Shown here: piece by piece, positions 12,862 through 19,428 of the stretch
How positions within the stretch are numbered: the first letter of the stretch is position 1
Layout: every line of letters starts with the position of its first letter
From: Microglena sp. YARC
Lineage: Eukaryota; Chlorophyta; Chlorophyceae; Chlamydomonadales; Chlamydomonadaceae
Direction of reading: 5' to 3'
Length of the DNA stretch: 64,000 bases
Assembly (NCBI GenBank): GCA_022414725.1
Contig: CM039462.1
Coordinates: 61,195,311 to 61,259,310, forward strand
Program-made: the position numbers and the translations under genes
The notes under the pieces: model-generated
The model's input: only the letters and a program-made list of their open reading frames with translations
Databases searched by the model: none
What the model was told of the DNA's origin: nothing

Positions 12862-15800
12862 CACACACAACAGAGACAGACACACACACACACGAGAGAC
12901 AGACACACACACACACACACACAATAGAGACACACACACACAACACACACACAAAACACACAAGAGAGACAGACACACACACACACACAAGAGAGACAGA
13001 CACACAAATACACACAAGAGAGACATACCCACACACACACACACAAGAGAGACAGACACGCACACACGACACACATACACACAAATGAGAGACAGACACA
13101 CACACACGCACACACAACCCATGACTGTACTACAACATTACTGTTTTCTTTGGTTTGCTCCCCCTGGAGTATGTATGTATGTATGTATGTCACAGTCCAG
13201 GGGTAGGCCTTATAAGCAAAAGGGACATACCCAACCCGGACAGAAAGGGCTAAAAAGATAATGCATTGATAAACTGAACCCAAAACCCGCTCCCACACCC
13301 ACTAACACTCCCACACCAACCACACAGGCCCTAATTGAGACCAACATAGAGCTGAAGCAGCAGCTGGAACACTACTACTCCAAGTTTGAGGATTTTCAAG
13401 GCACTCTCACCAAGTCGAATACGGTGAATACGCAGTACATAAATACATAAATATATAGCACGCCTTATTAGGGTGTGTCAGAGGAGGGGTGAGGGTGCCA
13501 GGCCTGGTGGGGTGGGTGGAGGGGTGTGGGTGTTAGGTTGAGGTGGCCAGCTCGTTTGCTTGCAGTGGGGCCAACCACCAATGAGTGTACAACCATATCA
13601 TATCTGTTTACCTTAGTAGGGGTGTGGATTGGTAGGTGGATTGATGGATTGGTGGATGGCGGGCGGGTGGGCAAGTGGGTGGATGGGCGGACGGATGGAT
13701 GGGTGAGTGGGTGGGTGGGTAAATTGGGTGGCTTCATCCCCCATGTTTGAGAAGAATAATGGCCCCTCCAAAATCTATGTTTGAGATGTGAAGTGTATTG
13801 ATTTGTGTGTGGGTGTGGGTGGGTGTGTGGGTGTGGGTGGGGAGCATTGGTGGATAGTGGGTGGGTGTGATGGTGGTGGTGTGTGTGTGTGCAAATCTGT
13901 GTTTGAGATGTGAAGTGTATTGATTTGAGCAATCCTGCTGGGCACAAGCATAGCGTCAAGTCCTATGCAGCGTCGCAAGCGTAACGACGTACCCAGGGAT
14001 ATTTTTTTCAAATCAAAAAGAGGAAATCTTATTCCCTTTCTTTTTTCCCCTCCCTTTTTTCCTCCCAAAACAGGATCCTTATTCCGATTTTAATCGATTT
14101 GGGTAATTTTTAGTTAATTTCAGTGAAAAATTAAAAAAATAGGTTTCTTATTCCGGGAGTACAAAAAAAAGGGGGGGGACACCTATCCCTAAAAAACCTG
14201 AGGGGGGCTGACCCCCCCCCCCCCCCCCCCCCCCCTTTAAATCGAAATACCCCCTTTTTTTTAAACTTAGATATGGATTGTGGGGGTTTACAGTATGGCG
14301 CACATAATGGCATCCTCGGAATTCCCACACAGGGATTGCCTGATAGTCAAAATTCAGTTTTTCAACCCCATTCACCCAACAACCCACCCACCCACCCACC
14401 TAAGGGGTAGATACTTATTGCATTAGGTCCAAAGTGGTGCCAATGGACTGCTCTTGCCAAGGCCTACTCATGGGTGGTCTCAGAATGTCATTTGGAGGTC
14501 TGAGTAAAAAGTCAGAAACAACTGAGGAAGGCTGACCCCATTCACCCACCCACCCAAGTGGTAGATACTTATTGCATTCACCCACCCAAGGGGTAGATAC
14601 TTATTGCATAAGGTCCAAAGTGGTGCCAATGGACTGCCCTTACCAAGGCCTACTCAAGGGTGGTCTCAGAATGCCATTTGGAGGTCTGAGTAAAAAGTTA
14701 GAACAAAACCTGGGGAGGGCTGACCCCCCCCCCCCCCCCCCTAAATGAGGTGCTCAGAATGACCTGAAAAATGTCTCATAATATCGCAATGACACATGCA
14801 ATTACAGCCCCATTATCACAGAAAAAAGCAATCGGGAGAATGAATTTTTTGGAGGCCTTGACACCTCCTGCTTATTCTGAACGTACCATTACGGGATTTT
14901 TTGTTTCAAATCAAAAAGAGGAAATCTTATTCCTTTTCTTTTTTTCCCCTCCCTTTTTTCCCCTCCCTTTTTTCCCCTCCCTTTTTTCCCCTCCCTTAAT
15001 TCCTCCCCAAACAGGATCCTTATTCCGTTTTTAATCGATTTGGGTCATTTTTAGTCAATTTCAGTAAAAAAAAACAAATAACTTTTTTTAGGTTTCTTAT
15101 TCTGATAATTTTGGCCAAAACGGGGTCTCATATTCCGAGCGGAATATATTCCGGGAAAAAAATCCCTCGACGTACCCATGACGCTCTGGGAAGGAACCTC
15201 GTTAGACGTACTTGTGAAGCCCACAACATCGACAAACCCGTAGTGGGTAGACGGCATCTGTCAGCCATTCATGGCAAGTCCTATGCAGCGTCGTAAGCAG
15301 CACGGAAGATTGGCGGAGTGTGTTGGCAACGGAACGGCAGGTGGCAACAGAAATGAAGCTGACCGAAGCTAGTTAGTTATGAGGCAGTTGGCTGACATGT
15401 TAGGCTTCAATTTTTCGGTCGGTCGGACAAACGGACAAATGGGTAAACCTGGGGGGCTTGATCCATTTGAATATTCCTGCAGGGCGCCAGGATAGCGAAA
15501 ACTTATCTCGCCATCAAAAGACTCATGCGCTCTCATGTTTGTTGATCTCAGATGTATGTATTTTTGTTGATCTCATATATATGTAAGTTTGTTGATCTCA
15601 GATGTATGGATGTTTGTTGATCTCACATATATGTATGTTTGTTGATCTCATATATATGTATGTTTGTTGATCTCAGATGTATGTATTTTTGTTGATCTCA
15701 TATATATGTATGTTTGTTGATCTCAGATGTATGTATGTTAGTTGATCTCATATGTATGTACGTTTGTTGATCTCACATATATGTATGTTTGTTGATCTCA

Positions 15801-18291
15801 TATATATGTATGTTTGTTGATCTCACGTATATATATGTTTGTTGATCTCATATATATGTATGTTTGTTGATCTCATATTTATGTATGTTTGTTGATCTCA
15901 CATATATGTATGTTTGTTGATCTCAGATGTATGTATGTTTATTGATCGCAGATGTACGTATTTTCACGGTCCAGACAGGGTTCAGGGGTAGCCAAAAAAG
16001 AGAAAAGGATTGTGTCTGTTGATCGCAGATGTCAAGGAACCTGGAAAAAGAGCTTGACGCCCACTACCGCCACCACCACCACCATGTAAACTTATCTCGC
16101 CATCAATGTGTGTCTGTTGATCTCAGATGTACGTATGTTCACAGTCCAGAGGTAGCCAAAAAAGAGAAAAGGATTGTGTCTGTTGATCGCTGATGTCTAG
16201 GAACCTGGAGAAAGAGCTTGACGCCCACCACCGCCGCCGCCACCACCACCACCACCGCCGCCGCCACCACCACCACCATGTAAACTTATCTCACCATCAA
16301 TGTGTGTGTTTGTTGATCTCAGATGTATGCATTTTCACAGTCCAGGGGTAGCCAAATAAGCGAAAGGGACTTATGTGTGTTGATCGCAGATGTTTGGGAA
16401 CCTGGAGAAAGAGCTCACCACCACCATGCATTGGCCCCTCCAAAATGTGTGTTTGGAATGTGAAGCATAACATTTTGAACAATCCCGCATGGCACCAGGA
16501 TAGTGACAAGTCGAATTGAAATTGTTACATTTGTGTTATACATTCACTCACAGGACGTGAAAACTTCTAGTGAAAACTTCTCTCGTCATCCAAGACTGAT
16601 GCGCTCACATGAAATAGTGTGTAAAACTAGCCAAGTATTAAATTATATGTAAAATTATAATGTTTGTTGATTGCAGATGTTTGGCAACTTCAAGAAGGAG
16701 CTGGACGCCCACCACCACTACCACGAACATGTATCGGCCCCTCCAAAATCTGCGTTTGAGTCATGAAATCTACCGTTCTGAACAAGCCTGCAGGGCACCA
16801 GGATAATGAAATAGTGTGTAAAACTAGCCAAGTATTAAATTATACATTTATATATATAATGTTAATGTTTGTTGATTGCAGATGTTTGGCAACTTGAAGA
16901 AAGAGCTGGACGCCCACCGCAAGGTTTTTGCCACCCTTACTCACTCAGGCACTCAAATGTTTTGGACCTGCACATGCTTGGCAGCGTCATATACATATGC
17001 ACTTATGTGTTTCTGTAGCCAACATATGCTTGGCAACGCCATATTCTTATGCACTTCTGTATTTGTCCCCAACAGATCGCCCACCACAAGGTTTTGCCAC
17101 CCTCACTCACTCAGGCACTCTAATGTTTTGAACCCGCAAATGTGTGTACCCTGCAGATGCTTGGCAGCGTCATATACATGTGCACTCATGTTTCTGAAAA
17201 CCACCCACACCGACACCCACACAACAAAACTCCACTGCCCCACCCCCCCACACCCCCACACCCCCCCACACACATACACTCCCACTGGTGTTTCTAAAAA
17301 CCACACATGTTTGGCAACTCCATATTCAAGTTTGGCCACTCAAAAGTTTGGCAACTATTCAAGTTTGGCAACTCAGATGTTTGGCAACTCCATATTCTTA
17401 CGCACTTGTGCGTGTGTCCCCAACAGATGTTTGGCAACTTGAAGAAAGAGCTGGACGCCCACCACAAGGTACGCGCCAAGCTCATCGGGGAGCGGGACGA
17501 CTGGACCAAGAGGTGCAAGACCAACGAAGCAGCTGTGCAGAAGCTGAACAGCGAGAAGCTGACCCTAAGGAATCAGGTGAGTGAAGAGGAGTGAGTGAGT
17601 TGCAGGCCCGATATTAGTGCATGTGGCAGGCCCTTTTCAGGTGTGTGGGGTGGGTGGGTGGGTGGGGAAGGGGGGGGGAGTGAGTGGCAGGCCCTTTTCA
17701 GGTATGTGTGTTTGGGGGGGGGGAGTGGAGGGGTGTGAGAGACAGGTGGCAGGCCAATGTAGGGTGCCCACCCTTGCAGAATGACAAGCTGGCAGCCCAC
17801 AACTTCAGCCCCACCCACGCCCCAACCCTTGCAGAATGACAAGCTGACGGCCCACAACTTCAGCCCCACCCACGCCCCACCCACCCACGCCCCAACCCTT
17901 GCAGAATGACAAGCTGACAGCCCACAACTTCAGCCCCACCCACGCCCCACCCACCCACGCCCCAACCCTTGCAGAATGACTAGCTAAAAGCCCACAACCT
18001 CACCCACACCAACGCCCCACCCACCCTCCCACCCACCCACAACCCAACCCTTGCAAAATGAAAGCTGACAGCCCACAACCTCAGCCCCACCCACCCCCAA
18101 ACCCCCCTTGCAGAATGACAAGCTCAAGGCCAAGTTGGGCGGGGAGGACGTGAGTCTTGGCGATGATGAGGAGTTGAGGAAGGTGCGATTGTTTGGACAG
18201 TTTGGTGATTGGGCCCTTTGCAAGCAAACGGGCTGGTCCCCTCAACCTCATGCCTTGTCATAACGCACCATTTATTTATGTAATTATTCGG

Positions 18292-18336
<45 letters not shown>

Positions 18337-19396
18337 CCAACCTCATGCCTTTTCATGCAGCGTACTATTTATTTTTTTATTTTTTTATATATTGCTTGGA
18401 CATTGCAGACCTGTACTTATTTCCTTTTTTTTAAGCCGTGTGTCTTGTCAATGGAGAGGAGTTGAGTTAGGCAGTTTTTTCTGTGTGCGACCGGTCGCAC
18501 ATGGTGGAAGCCACGTGCGACCCTCAGGTGTGTGAGTTTAGACTACCGCACCGTCCTAGAATGAGGCTTGGGTCTCCACTTGTGGCTACCAACATGGCCT
18601 CAAGAATTCTGGAAGAAACAGGTTCTATGCAGCGTCGCATGCGACGCTAAAAATGGCGGAGAGTGTTCGCAGCGGAGCGACAGGTGGCAGCAGAAGCAAG
18701 TTAGTTACAAGACCGTTGGCTGACGTTTTAGGCTTCGTCTGGGGGGGCGTGCGGTCGCACAAACAGCCACAGGGTAACTCTGAGGGCTCCCGCACCCCGG
18801 AAGGGGGGGCTCCGCCAAAAAAACTCAAGTAAGGTGCAACAGCTTGGACTAAGCTGACGTTCAGTTTCATGCATCTTCTATTCCTGGGAATCTTCATGAG
18901 CCACCTACCACCCAGCTTCTTCTATTCCTGGGAATCTTCATGAGCCACCTACCACCCAGCATCTTCTATTCCAGGGAATTTTCATTAGCCACCTACCACC
19001 CAGCATCTTCTATTCCAGGGAATCTTCATGAGCCACCTACCACCCAGCTTCTTCTATTCCAGGGAATCTTCATTAGCCACCTACCACCCAGCTTCTTCTA
19101 TTCCAGGGAATCTTCATTAGCCACCTACCACCCAGCTTCTTCTATTCCAGGGAATCTTCATTAGCCACCTACCACCCAGCGTCTTCTATTCCAGGGAATC
19201 TTCATTAGCCACCTACCACCCAGCTTCTTCACACACGATTCATGGCTAGTTACTATCCAACCATACCTATCTGTACTTTCCTCCTACCGTATGTATGTCA
19301 CGATCCGGGGGCTAGTTCAGTTTCATGCATCCTCTTGTATCTCCGCCACTCTCTTTGAACCGTTTTCATCCAGGCCGCACCCACACCAACACCCCC

Positions 19397-19428
<32 letters not shown>

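Noticed and set aside
12749..13298. Cys/Val-rich ORFs of 105-200 codons
   Set aside because: They are translations of a (CA)n microsatellite.
15535..15965. CRISPR-like regular repeat array
   Set aside because: Units are contiguous 25-bp tandem repeats without unique spacers, in eukaryotic intron DNA.
3330..18182. Assembly artefact as the cause of exon copies
   Set aside because: The copies differ from each other by many substitutions and have consistent but distinct breakpoints, which mis-assembly of identical reads would not give. Long reads would still be the decisive test.
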